A stretch of DNA of 28,265 nucleotides. Origin: a virus. The DNA is taken from positions 1-28,265 of IMG/VR virus record IMGVR_UViG_3300042555_000374; one strand, written 5' to 3'. The notes beneath the pieces are model-generated. The model searched no databases, was not told where the DNA came from, and saw only the letters and a list, made by a program, of their open reading frames with translations. Made by a program: the position numbers and the translations under genes. Shown in pieces: positions 8,270 through 14,889 of the stretch; the first letter of the stretch is position 1; the number at the start of each line of letters is the position of its first letter.

Positions 8270-8950
8270 ATGTTACCTGTTATGGAAACACCAACGTTTT
8301 ACGTTGAAATGATTGGAAGTAAAGAGCGAGTTAAATTCAGACCATTCTTAGTTAGAGAAGAAAAGTTGCTGATCATGGCATCAGAATCTGAAGATCAATC
8401 TGAAATGTTAAACGTGATGCAAGAAATTGTCGACGTTTGTAGTTTCGGTAAATTGGTAGGCAAAGATCTCCCGTTCTTTGAACTCCAAAATATCTTCATT
8501 AAACTTCGCTCTGAATCTATTGGTCAGATTACCGAGTTTAATTTGGTATGTGGTGAGTGCGGTCATAAGACTGCAGCGGAACTTGACTTGACAACAATTA
8601 AACCCACCATTACCGAGGGTCATACAAATAAAATCGATTTCGGAAACGGTCTTGGGGTTATTATGCGGTATCCAACTTCGATCGATATGGGAGGCGATTC
8701 CGTAACATATGATTTAGTAGTTTCTTGCATCGATAGTGTCTACACTACAGATGAAGTCTTCACAACTAAAGATATTCAACGAAAAGACGTAGAGCAATTT
8801 GTTGACAATCTAACCTCTTCACAGTTTAAGAAGATTACAGAATTCTTTCTTTCTATGCCCAGAGTCGAACATAAGATTGAGTACGATTGCTCGAACTGTT
8901 CAACAAATAATGTAATTTTCCTCGACGGTGTAGAAAGTTTTTTCGAATAA
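8270..8950 (+). CDS. 26: Baseplate hub assembly / tape-measure chaperone gp26-like (0-frame product)
   Basis: The 226-aa product (T4 gp26 is 208 aa) has the family features KFRPFLVREEKLLIMA near the N terminus and a treble-clef-like four-cysteine set (CGECGH near residue 100 and CSNCS near residue 213) that could bind one zinc. T4 gp26 acts in hub assembly with gp51 and the tape measure. The gene follows AGGAG with good spacing and lies directly upstream of the tape measure. This is where tail assembly chaperones of long-tailed phages sit. The last codons, AGT TTT TTC GAA TAA, contain a slippery heptamer (see the frameshift entry), so a longer product is likely made as well. Confidence 0.8.
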   Translation: MLPVMETPTFYVEMIGSKERVKFRPFLVREEKLLIMASESEDQSEMLNVMQEIVDVCSFGKLVGKDLPFFELQNIFIKLRSESIGQITEFNLVCGECGHKTAAELDLTTIKPTITEGHTNKIDFGNGLGVIMRYPTSIDMGGDSVTYDLVVSCIDSVYTTDEVFTTKDIQRKDVEQFVDNLTSSQFKKITEFFLSMPRVEHKIEYDCSNCSTNNVIFLDGVESFFE

Positions 8951-8975
8951 CCCTTTCTCATGACAACATGAGGAA
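8938..8975 (+). promoter_or_regulatory. Programmed -1 frameshift signal at the end of gene 26
   Basis: Slippery heptamer T TTT TTC (8938-8944) lies in the correct phase with the gene 26 reading frame, two codons before its TAA stop. A 9-nt spacer (8945-8953) is followed by a hairpin of 9 base pairs including one G-U: arms 8954-8962 and 8967-8975, loop ACAA. This is the classical layout of bacterial and phage -1 frameshift sites. After slipping, translation continues into the 60-codon frame that ends at 9126. Confidence 0.7.
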
Positions 8976-9126
8976 TCATTATAAGACCAACTTTATTTTA
9001 ATGCACGAACATAAATATTCGTTAAGTGAACTTGAAAATATGATTCCTTGGGAAAGGGAAGTTTATGTTGGTTTATTGGCAATGCACTTAAAAGAAAAAG
9101 CAGATAAGCAAAGGCAGCAACAATAA
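8944..9126 (+). CDS. Frameshift extension of gp26 (T-like domain); 60 codons
   Basis: The -1 frame is open from the slippery site to the TAA at 9124-9126. It encodes a short basic link, then HKYSLSELENMIPWEREVYVGLL and a charged tail ending in QRQQQ. A fusion with gp26 would be 285 aa. Internal ATGs at 8968 and 9001 exist, but neither has a Shine-Dalgarno sequence, which favours frameshifting over independent initiation. The stop overlaps the tape-measure ATG (TAATG). In lambda, P2 and many other phages a chaperone and its -1 extension precede the tape measure and coat it during tail assembly. The same role is inferred here. The alternative is a separate 41- or 52-aa protein. Confidence 0.65.
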   Translation, partial: RITLSHDNMRNHYKTNFILMHEHKYSLSELENMIPWEREVYVGLLAMHLKEKADKQRQQQ

Positions 9127-11792
9127 TGGAAACCAAGTCCGCATCAGAAAGATTTGCGAGGGTAATAGAAACCGCCAAGAACACTTCGAGTTCTGGTGAA
9201 AAACCAATGCAATCTGAAGAAAAGGACAAATTGTTCTCTGAAGTTCGCAAGGTTCTAGATCTTAATAAGAATAGACCTGCTGATAAGGAAGCATCTGCAA
9301 GATTGGTAAATAGTTTTATTCAATCTATCGAAAGGAATACATCTGATGTAATCCGCACAATGGAATCCCAAGACAAGAAACTCATGGAGGATACGTTGGA
9401 TGCAATTACAAAATTGCAATTCAAGACGGTCGACGAGTTTAAGAAATCACTCAAAGACATCAATGACCTTGCATCAAAAATGATTGCTAGAAGCGAAAGT
9501 GGTGGTCCAGGACAACTTGGTGAAATTGGTAAAGAGTTACAACAGCAAGCTCTAGGCGAACGCTTCAAGGCAGAAGGATTAACACTAGAAGGTAAAGACG
9601 ACACATTCGTCAATCGTCTGAAACAAGAATTGTTTGGAAACTCAAAAGAACCTGGAAGAGAAGGCACGCCAACTAAAGGATTCAGAGAAGGTTTCAAAAA
9701 CGCTGGCAGCGAATTCATGGGCGGATTCAAGAAAGGATTGACGCCGCAGAGCGGAGTTCTTGGGAGCATATTCAAATCTCAAGAATCCCGTCGCGAAGAA
9801 ATTCGTAATGAAACCAATCAATCGAATGAAAGACTTTCAGAAGTAGAACGTTTAAAGAAAATGTTTTCTGAGGCAATCGGTAGCAAAACAGAAACCAATA
9901 AGTCTACCAATAATAATTCAACGACGACCAGTCAGTCAACCAATGACGTTAATAAGTCAACGACGACCAATCAGTCTGCCAATGACGTTAATAAGTCAAC
10001 GACGACCAGTCAGTCTTCGTCAAATGACACCGCAACAGAAACGAATCAGTCTGCAAGTCAATCTGTTGCAGAATTTACATCTGTAGATAAAATGGTAAAT
10101 CTTACTGAAGAACAAAAGAAGATTTTAGAGCAGCAAGGCATCAAACCATCTTCCGAGAAAGATTTCTCGTATAGAAAAGATGGTAAACCTGTTTCAATGG
10201 AAGAGATTAATAAAACTCTGGAAGCAAAACACAAAGAATCTATACAACCAAAGGTAAAGATTCAATCTGCAAAAGGTGGAGTTGTAGTAGGAGATAAGAA
10301 TGATGTTGCATCTATCTTAACTGAAATCAAACAACTCATCACAGAGATTAAAGATAAGTTATTCAAACGTGCTGGTGTTGCACCTTCTGGCAAAAAACAG
10401 TTAGACCCAAGTTCCAGCGTAAAAGATGTAATGACTCGCAACAAAATAGCACAGGCAGAAGCAGAACAAGCATCTGCAGACGCCCAAAAACGTGCTGAAA
10501 ATATTGATAAACAAAACGCCGAAAAGGCATCTGCAACAGTAGAAGCGAAAGAACAATCTACCCCGAAAGTAGTTATCGGCGGAACAGAATCTGCAAACAC
10601 TAGAGTCACACCAGAAACTCCTACAACTGGTAACGGTGAGCAAGATGAAGGTGGAGGATCTCTGTTTGGCGGGATCGCTGCTGGGTATGCTGGGTTCAAA
10701 GCTGGCGGTCAGGGTCTATTTAAAAAACTAGAAAATCAAAGATACTCTAGTCGTCTCTCCAACTTTGGTGCAAAAGCAGGTGGTGTATTCGAGAGAGGCA
10801 CCAATGCAGTAGATGGTGCTGTTGATCGAGTAAGGGGAACTGCAAATACTCTGAGAACAAAGGCGACTGACCTTGTTAAAAACAGAGGTTTACGAGCAGA
10901 ACAATTATTAGACAAGAATGGTAGACCTCTTGCTGGTGCTGCTAAGCAGTCTCGAATTGGTAAAGTGATGCGAGATCGTATTGCGGGAGTTAGTGAAAGC
11001 GGTAAAGGGATGTTTAATAAAGCATCTCAATTTATCGGCAAAAACACCGCAAAGGGTGCCACCGCTGGTAAAATTGCTGAGAGTGGTATGGGCATGCTCA
11101 GTAAAGCAAAAGGTGCTATCAGCAAGGTCGCAGAAAAGGGAATGTCTAAAGTTGGTGGCAAGATTGCTACAAAGGGTGCTGCTAAAATAGGCGCAAAGGC
11201 AGTTGGTAAATCTCTACTGAAAAAGATTCCAATTATTGGTGCAATTGCTGGTCTTGGGTTTGGTGCCATGCGTGCACTACAAGGAGACTTCGTTGGCGCT
11301 GCAGGTGAAGTAGCGTCGGGTGTCGCCTCTACTGTTCCTGGAGCGGGAACTGCTGCGTCATTTGCAATTGACGCTGGTCTTGCAGCAAGAGATATTTCCA
11401 GAGCAGGTAATGAAGACTCAACAGAGGGTTCAACTGAATCCGTCGACGGAGCGAGAGCAGAAGGTGGTCCAGTATCTGCCAAGGGTTCATATCTGGTTGG
11501 TGAAAATGGACCAGAATTATTCACACCTAATACAGCAGGTTCAATTAAAACTAATCAAATTACCAAGAGCAATTTGGAAACTGGGAATAATACTGCTGCG
11601 GCGAATTTAAAAGAAATGACAGATAGTGCTAGAGAAGATACTGCGCCAGTTATTAATGTTCCACCACCAACTGTAATTCAACAACCTGCTGCACCGCAAC
11701 AAAATAATGGTAGCGGATCTCTACCGATGGATACGGTCAGAACTGAAGACAGTAGTTGGCAAAGGTTCCAGAATAAAAGATCTTTCGGATAA
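9126..11792 (+). CDS. Tail tape measure protein (gp29 equivalent)
   Basis: The 888-aa protein is the longest in the window and sits right after the gp26 chaperone. The N-terminal half is helical and highly charged. A Ser/Thr/Asn/Gln-rich linker with 13-residue repeats spans residues 263-301 and beyond. The middle holds Gly/Ala/Lys-rich segments (GGIAAGYAGFKAGG, GMLSKAKGAISKVAEKGM) and a hydrophobic stretch around IPIIGAIAGLGFGAM, typical of the membrane-active part of tape measures. Near the C terminus is the motif GGPVSAKGSYLVGENGPELF, very common in tape-measure and related tail proteins. It should set tail length and may help DNA cross the inner membrane. It is longer than T4 gp29 (590 aa), so identity with gp29 rests on position and composition. 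Confidence 0.75.
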   Translation: METKSASERFARVIETAKNTSSSGEKPMQSEEKDKLFSEVRKVLDLNKNRPADKEASARLVNSFIQSIERNTSDVIRTMESQDKKLMEDTLDAITKLQFKTVDEFKKSLKDINDLASKMIARSESGGPGQLGEIGKELQQQALGERFKAEGLTLEGKDDTFVNRLKQELFGNSKEPGREGTPTKGFREGFKNAGSEFMGGFKKGLTPQSGVLGSIFKSQESRREEIRNETNQSNERLSEVERLKKMFSEAIGSKTETNKSTNNNSTTTSQSTNDVNKSTTTNQSANDVNKSTTTSQSSSNDTATETNQSASQSVAEFTSVDKMVNLTEEQKKILEQQGIKPSSEKDFSYRKDGKPVSMEEINKTLEAKHKESIQPKVKIQSAKGGVVVGDKNDVASILTEIKQLITEIKDKLFKRAGVAPSGKKQLDPSSSVKDVMTRNKIAQAEAEQASADAQKRAENIDKQNAEKASATVEAKEQSTPKVVIGGTESANTRVTPETPTTGNGEQDEGGGSLFGGIAAGYAGFKAGGQGLFKKLENQRYSSRLSNFGAKAGGVFERGTNAVDGAVDRVRGTANTLRTKATDLVKNRGLRAEQLLDKNGRPLAGAAKQSRIGKVMRDRIAGVSESGKGMFNKASQFIGKNTAKGATAGKIAESGMGMLSKAKGAISKVAEKGMSKVGGKIATKGAAKIGAKAVGKSLLKKIPIIGAIAGLGFGAMRALQGDFVGAAGEVASGVASTVPGAGTAASFAIDAGLAARDISRAGNEDSTEGSTESVDGARAEGGPVSAKGSYLVGENGPELFTPNTAGSIKTNQITKSNLETGNNTAAANLKEMTDSAREDTAPVINVPPPTVIQQPAAPQQNNGSGSLPMDTVRTEDSSWQRFQNKRSFG
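9912..10028 (+). repeat. 39-bp in-frame tandem repeat within the tape measure gene
   Basis: Three consecutive units (9912-9950, 9951-9989, 9990-10028) each encode a 13-residue block of the type NKSTTTNQSANDV. The units are in frame and the third is partly diverged (SSSND at its end). Copy-number change would alter tape length in 13-residue steps. Confidence 0.85.
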
Positions 11793-11823
11793 AAAAAGGG
11801 GGACAATTAAGTCCCCCTTTTCA
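11791..11823. terminator. Bidirectional terminator between tape measure and gene 32
   Basis: An A-run, GGGGGAC, a 6-nt loop (AATTAA), GTCCCCC and a T-run form a perfect 7-bp GC-rich stem, extendable by A-T pairs. The stem ends in U-runs on both strands. It separates the plus-strand late operon from the convergent gp32 gene. Confidence 0.9.
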
Positions 11824-11825
11824 TT

Positions 11826-12746
11826 TTAGTCGTCAGCGAGACTCGAGAAGTAACTCATCGTGTCATCGTCACTGTCTTCCTTCCATGGCGGCGAATCATC
11901 GGTCACCGTAGAAGTTGCAGACTTCATCTTAGTTTCAACGAACAGTTCGTCTTCAGCATCCAGCGGATTAACCTTCTCGGCAGTTGCTACGCGAGCACCA
12001 CCCGAAAGGACTGCATTCAACTTCGCCTTCAGTTCGTCATATGACTTGAAGTTTGAAGGATCGAGGAACGCTGCGAGAGAATGGGTCTTACCCCAGATCT
12101 GCTCCAACTTATCTTCGTCATCAGACAAAGGAGTTGGTCCATCAAATTCCGATTTATCGTAGTTACGATAACCTTCAACCTGACGAATGCGCAACTTGAA
12201 GTTAGCACCTTCCCATAGATCGAACGGATTGACTGGTTGTTCATCTTCGAACGTAGGTTGCATCACGTCCTTAATCTTATCGAAGATCTTCTTACCGTAC
12301 TTATACAGGAAGACCTTACCTTCGTTCTCTGGATTCGCGGGATCGCGAATAACAAGGACGTTCGAGATGTAAGTGAGGCGACGCTTCTGCTTGCGAGCAA
12401 TTTCCTTGTTCGCTTCGACGCCTGAGTTCCACAGTTCGGAATTCAGTTCGCCAACAGGATCTGGTTTGTTGAGAGTAGTAAGCGAGTTTTCGATATACCA
12501 CTTACCAGTTGGACCTTGGAAACCATGGTCCCATACGCGAACCCACGGAAGTTCTTCACCTGCAGGAGCAGGGAGGAAGCGAAGCACTGCTTGACCGTTA
12601 CCTGCCTTATCGACAGTCGGTTTCCAGAAACGATCATCGTCTCCACGCTTTTCTGTAGTGGGGTTTGCGATTGACTCGACTGCCTTCATGAGCGAGTCAA
12701 AATTTCCGCGTTGCTTGCGGAGTTCGGATAGAGAATTACTTGACAT
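11826..12746 (-). CDS. 32: Single-stranded DNA-binding protein gp32
   Basis: The 306-aa protein (T4 gp32 is 301 aa) has an N-terminal basic self-assembly segment (SNSLSELRKQRGNFD). The core OB-fold has WKPTVDKAGNGQAVLRFLP, WVRVWDHGFQGPTGKWYIENSL and a highly conserved DPANPENEGKVFLYKYGKKIFDKI. The acidic C-terminal tail (KEDSDDDTMSYFSSLADD) would recruit partner proteins. The zinc-binding Cys/His cluster of T4 gp32 is missing: the region after YIEN has no cysteine and reads SLTTLNKPDPVGELNSELWN. The protein coats ssDNA in replication, recombination and repair. A ribosome site AAGGACA precedes the ATG. The gene ends at the bidirectional terminator and follows gp59 and gp33 in one operon, as in T4. 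Confidence 0.95.
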   Translation of the reverse strand: MSSNSLSELRKQRGNFDSLMKAVESIANPTTEKRGDDDRFWKPTVDKAGNGQAVLRFLPAPAGEELPWVRVWDHGFQGPTGKWYIENSLTTLNKPDPVGELNSELWNSGVEANKEIARKQKRRLTYISNVLVIRDPANPENEGKVFLYKYGKKIFDKIKDVMQPTFEDEQPVNPFDLWEGANFKLRIRQVEGYRNYDKSEFDGPTPLSDDEDKLEQIWGKTHSLAAFLDPSNFKSYDELKAKLNAVLSGGARVATAEKVNPLDAEDELFVETKMKSATSTVTDDSPPWKEDSDDDTMSYFSSLADD

Positions 12747-12781
12747 ATGTATTGTCCTTATGTTTGCGTTGTATGTTTGGT

Positions 12782-12946
12782 TTATTTTGTATCATAATAT
12801 AAATCTTCATCAGGATCTTCATCCCGATTAGTATAGTATTTATACAAATTATTTTTGCTTTTACGTATTTTATTTACGTCTTTTTCATTATGTCTAATGC
12901 GGTCGGAACCACGGTCGTCATAATCGCTTCTACGAGACTTACCCAT
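12782..12946 (-). CDS. Small charged protein of unknown function (54 aa)
   Basis: An open frame begins at the ATG at 12946, two nt after the gp59 stop, and ends with TAA at 12782. It fills the gap between gp59 and gp32. The product is very hydrophilic: MGKSRRSDYDDRGSDR at the N terminus, a Lys/Asn-rich middle, and an acidic/Tyr-rich end (NRDEDPDEDLYYDTK). No domain is recognised. Its position suggests it is cotranscribed with gp33-gp59-gp32. There is no clear ribosome site, so coupling to gp59 translation is likely. An exact late promoter box lies inside it. Confidence 0.6.
   Translation of the reverse strand: MGKSRRSDYDDRGSDRIRHNEKDVNKIRKSKNNLYKYYTNRDEDPDEDLYYDTK
12837..12844 (-). promoter_or_regulatory. 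T4-type late promoter upstream of gene 32
   Basis: Minus-strand TATAAATA is an exact late box, 91 nt before the gp32 ATG and inside the 54-aa gene. It would give gp32 a late transcript separate from the operon promoter. The match is 8 bases in an AT-rich genome, so chance is possible. Confidence 0.5.
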
Positions 12947-12948
12947 AG

Positions 12949-13533
12949 TTATTTTACCACCGTCCCAATCTCCTGTTCTAGTTGGCGGATGTAGTGATCT
13001 TTGTCTATTTTGACAAAGGGTTTATATTTCTTTACCAAATGCGCGAAGTCATTCCAAATAAAATCATTCGATAAAGAACTATAGTCGGTATTATCTATTA
13101 TACCTATTTTTGCCAAAATAGCAATAGATTCTAGAGAAATCTTTTTACCAAGATACATTTTTAATACTTTAGGATGTTGCCCATTAATTACTTCGAATGG
13201 GTCTCCGTCTGCATAAAGAGTTTGGATATCCTGTTTAAAAGTATATCCCAATTTCTGCATGCGTGTTTGCCATTCTGCATAGACATCATTCGCCTCTGTA
13301 TCAAACACACCACCCCACTGATTCCCAGAAACAAAATTAGCAACTAGAAAATCAATGATTTCAGTTTTTGTTTTTGTTTCTGCCAACTTTCGCAACGCAA
13401 ATAAGTCTTTACGTTTCAGAAATGCTTCTCTGGAAACCTTTACCCCTTTACGGGATTTGGTGATATCAAAATCAGGTCGAGTGAAATGTAATCTCAACGA
13501 GAGATACAATTGATAAACTTTATAAGAGTCCAT
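12949..13533 (-). CDS. 59: gp59 helicase loader
   Basis: The 194-aa protein (T4 gp59 is 217 aa) shows the T4 gp59 pattern: VYQLYLSLRLHF near the start, KGVKVSREAFLKRKDLFALRKL, then LVANFVSGNQWGGVF, YAEWQTRMQKLGYTFKQDI and a C-terminal half containing PKVLKMYLGKKISLESIAIL and NDFIWNDF. gp59 binds fork DNA and gp32 and loads the gp41 helicase. Its start overlaps the gp33 stop by one base (TGATG), and it lies directly upstream of the small gene and gp32. The T4 order 33-59-32 is therefore conserved. Confidence 0.88.
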   Translation of the reverse strand: MDSYKVYQLYLSLRLHFTRPDFDITKSRKGVKVSREAFLKRKDLFALRKLAETKTKTEIIDFLVANFVSGNQWGGVFDTEANDVYAEWQTRMQKLGYTFKQDIQTLYADGDPFEVINGQHPKVLKMYLGKKISLESIAILAKIGIIDNTDYSSLSNDFIWNDFAHLVKKYKPFVKIDKDHYIRQLEQEIGTVVK

Positions 13534-13796
13534 CAGAGAGGCAGAATCCCATCATCGTTTTTCAACATGTTGAGTTGTTGTGCCTCGACTCGAATTTTTT
13601 CTTTTAGTGATGAACTAATAAGACCAGCAACAGAACTAACCTCAATATTTCGTTTCTCACAATAGTCAATGAGAATATCCATACAGGGTGATCTAGAGTC
13701 TCTTGCAAGTTTTTCAATAAAGATGGAAAACTCTGCTGCTGTCTTAAATTGCTTTGTAATCAAAAATTCATCAGTTACTGGAATTTCTTCCGTCAT
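13533..13796 (-). CDS. 33: Late transcription coactivator gp33
   Basis: The 87-aa product (T4 gp33 is 112 aa) matches the compact gp33 type of cyanophages and pelagiphages. It has an N-terminal TDEFLITKQFKTAAEFS helix, then CMDILIDYCEKRNIEVSSVAGLISSSLKEKIRVEA, and ends with QLNMLKNDDGILPL. gp33 bridges host RNA polymerase and the sliding clamp to activate TATAAATA late promoters. Three exact copies of that box occur in this window. The start is 3 nt after the hydrolase stop. Length and order support the call. Confidence 0.82.
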   Translation of the reverse strand: MTEEIPVTDEFLITKQFKTAAEFSIFIEKLARDSRSPCMDILIDYCEKRNIEVSSVAGLISSSLKEKIRVEAQQLNMLKNDDGILPL

Positions 13797-13799
13797 AAT

Positions 13800-14420
13800 C
13801 TATCCTGCGTAAAAAATATGTCTACCGATTTTAGTAACTCTCTGTAACTTCCAACCTGGACTAACATAGTCAGCATGGTAGAATAGAACGTTACTATTAA
13901 CTACTATACGCGTATTGATCTCAGAAGTCAATACTTTTTTCGCAATATCTTTTGCTTCAGCATATAATACTGGGTCTTTGGCAGGTCGACGCATACACGT
14001 CCAACTGAACTGACAGACCCTACTTGTTCTCTGATAAACGACAGAGCAAACGTTTGATGGATATTTTGGATTGCGAACTCTATTTAAAGTTACACCTGCA
14101 ACCGCGATTTTACCCTTTCTGGGTTCATTACCTGCCTCGTAGTAGATGTTATCTGCTAGACAAGTTATTGCTGCAGAATTTTGTGACAGGTATTTTTGTT
14201 TTTCTTTTTTAACGTTTTTTTGTATGATTTCTTCTTGTTTTTGTAAAATTTCTTGGTTTTGTCGTTTTACGCTTTCGACTTTCTCATATCCACCGACAGT
14301 GTATTCCATTGCGGTGTCTTCGATTCTTTCTTTTGCATAACTCAATGATACACAATATATTACAATTACCACTAAAATTGAAGAAAGAATTTTCAATGTC
14401 TTCTTATTAAAGGAAGGCAT
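13800..14420 (-). CDS. Membrane-anchored SleB-like cell wall hydrolase (probable endolysin)
   Basis: I place the start at the ATG at 14420, because AAGGAA lies 8 nt upstream. The frame can be extended to 14492, but that part runs into the tmRNA region. The 206-aa protein has a basic N terminus and a hydrophobic segment (about residues 10-27, ILSSILVVIVIYCVSLSYA) that can act as signal peptide or signal anchor. A charged helical spacer (about 30-80) and a Hydrolase_2/SleB-type catalytic domain follow: CLADNIYYEAGNEPRKGKIAV, GVTLNRV, CQFSWTC and FYHADYVSPGW. The Glu of YYEAGNE is the expected catalytic acid. An exported hydrolase in a phage most likely serves lysis. It lies just downstream of the tmRNA gene, and its transcript may read through from there. 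Confidence 0.8.
   Translation of the reverse strand: MPSFNKKTLKILSSILVVIVIYCVSLSYAKERIEDTAMEYTVGGYEKVESVKRQNQEILQKQEEIIQKNVKKEKQKYLSQNSAAITCLADNIYYEAGNEPRKGKIAVAGVTLNRVRNPKYPSNVCSVVYQRTSRVCQFSWTCMRRPAKDPVLYAEAKDIAKKVLTSEINTRIVVNSNVLFYHADYVSPGWKLQRVTKIGRHIFYAG
13903..13931 (-). promoter_or_regulatory. Sigma70-type early promoter upstream of gp33-gp59-gp32
   Basis: Minus-strand TTGACT (13931-13926), 17-nt spacer, TATAGT (13908-13903) lies inside the hydrolase gene. It points at gp33, whose ATG is 107 nt downstream of the -10 box. It starts TTGACTTCTG like the tmRNA promoter. Confidence 0.65.
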
Positions 14421-14499
14421 CTCTATTCCTTGGATTGTTGAACTGGAGAGAGGATTAACCAGTGACTCCCTACACTGGGCACTTTTTTTCAAAGGTGCA

Positions 14500-14851
14500 T
14501 TATATTTAGGGTTTAAAGACTCCCAATAGTCTCTGTTTACCGTTGATTTAGAACGGTTGGCGGTTTATTCTGTTTCGAGGGAAACCGCCGAAAACCCAAT
14601 GCTAGCTTATGCAGCTAGAGCAAAGGCAACGTTATCGTTTGCATTTACAGTTTGTGGCGCTTTGCCAGTCAATCAGTCTCGGTATTCCTATTACACGAAA
14701 ATCGAATTCCAAGGTCACCCCCATCATAGATACACCATCATCCCTCACTTTAGTAGGCACCCCTTTCGGGTCGGACCTTGATGTATCTATGGTGGAGGTG
14801 GAGGGAGTCGAACCCTCGTCTTTCCGCTTTTATTGTCAACTGTCAACAACT
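14500..14851 (-). ncRNA. ssrA: Circularly permuted (two-piece) tmRNA, phage-encoded
   Basis: On the minus strand the 3' acceptor part comes first and the 5' coding part second. Acceptor piece: P2 strand GCGGAAA (14827-14821), T-arm GAGGG-TTCGACT-CCCTC (14817-14801), acceptor strand CACCTCC (14800-14794), A, encoded CCA ending at 14790. Coding piece: acceptor strand GGGGGTG (14722-14716), which forms 7 pairs with the above including the G3-U70 pair needed for alanylation. Next come a D-arm-like segment with GGAATTCGA and the P2 strand TTTTCGT (14701-14695). The tag frame GCA..TAA (14642-14607) encodes ANDNVAFALAA. A hairpin CTAGC/GCTAG lies around the stop. Further helices are 14559-14566/14582-14589 and 14539-14544/14552-14557, enclosed by 14509-14514/14592-14597. 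The coding-piece 3' end near 14500 is estimated. tmRNA with SmpB rescues stalled ribosomes and tags proteins for ClpXP via the LAA end. Confidence 0.93.
14723..14789 (-). other. Intervening segment joining the acceptor and coding pieces of the permuted tmRNA
   Basis: These 67 nt run from just after the encoded CCA to the first G of the coding piece. The ends pair as a long stem, ATAGATACATC (14789-14779) with GGTGTATCTAT near 14729-14739. This brings the two mature ends together. Permuted tmRNA precursors are cut in such a segment to leave two RNA pieces held together by base pairing. Removal by host tRNA-type nucleases is inferred. Confidence 0.85.
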
Positions 14852-14858
14852 GATATAT

Positions 14859-14889
14859 TATTTATACTATAGTTTTGGTCAGAAGTCAA
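14859..14889 (-). promoter_or_regulatory. Promoter of the tmRNA gene: sigma70-type and late box superimposed
   Basis: Minus-strand TTGACT (14889-14884), 17-nt spacer, TATAAA (14866-14861) forms a strong host-type promoter. The same -10 region reads TATAAATA (14866-14859), an exact T4 late box. The RNA could therefore be made both early and late. The -35 box contains the TGA stop of the upstream nuclease gene. Confidence 0.8.

Noticed and set aside
9320-11524. Several long minus-strand frames opposite the tape measure gene
   Set aside because: They are mirror frames of a low-complexity, Ala/Gly/Lys-rich coding region. They show no ribosome sites and no family motifs.
14459-14500. Terminator after the tmRNA coding piece
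   Set aside because: A 6-bp hairpin CCAGTG/CACTGG and a weaker GCAC/GTGC helix are present, but no U-run follows on the minus strand. It may be part of the RNA or of the hydrolase leader.
14790-14835. A tRNA gene suggested by the T-arm and encoded CCA
   Set aside because: There is no anticodon arm upstream on the minus strand. The matching acceptor strand is 67 nt downstream, next to a tag frame, so this is the acceptor piece of a permuted tmRNA.
14592-14872. Plus-strand frames of 74-165 codons over the tmRNA region
   Set aside because: They run antisense across structured RNA, have no ribosome sites or family similarity, and are not coding.
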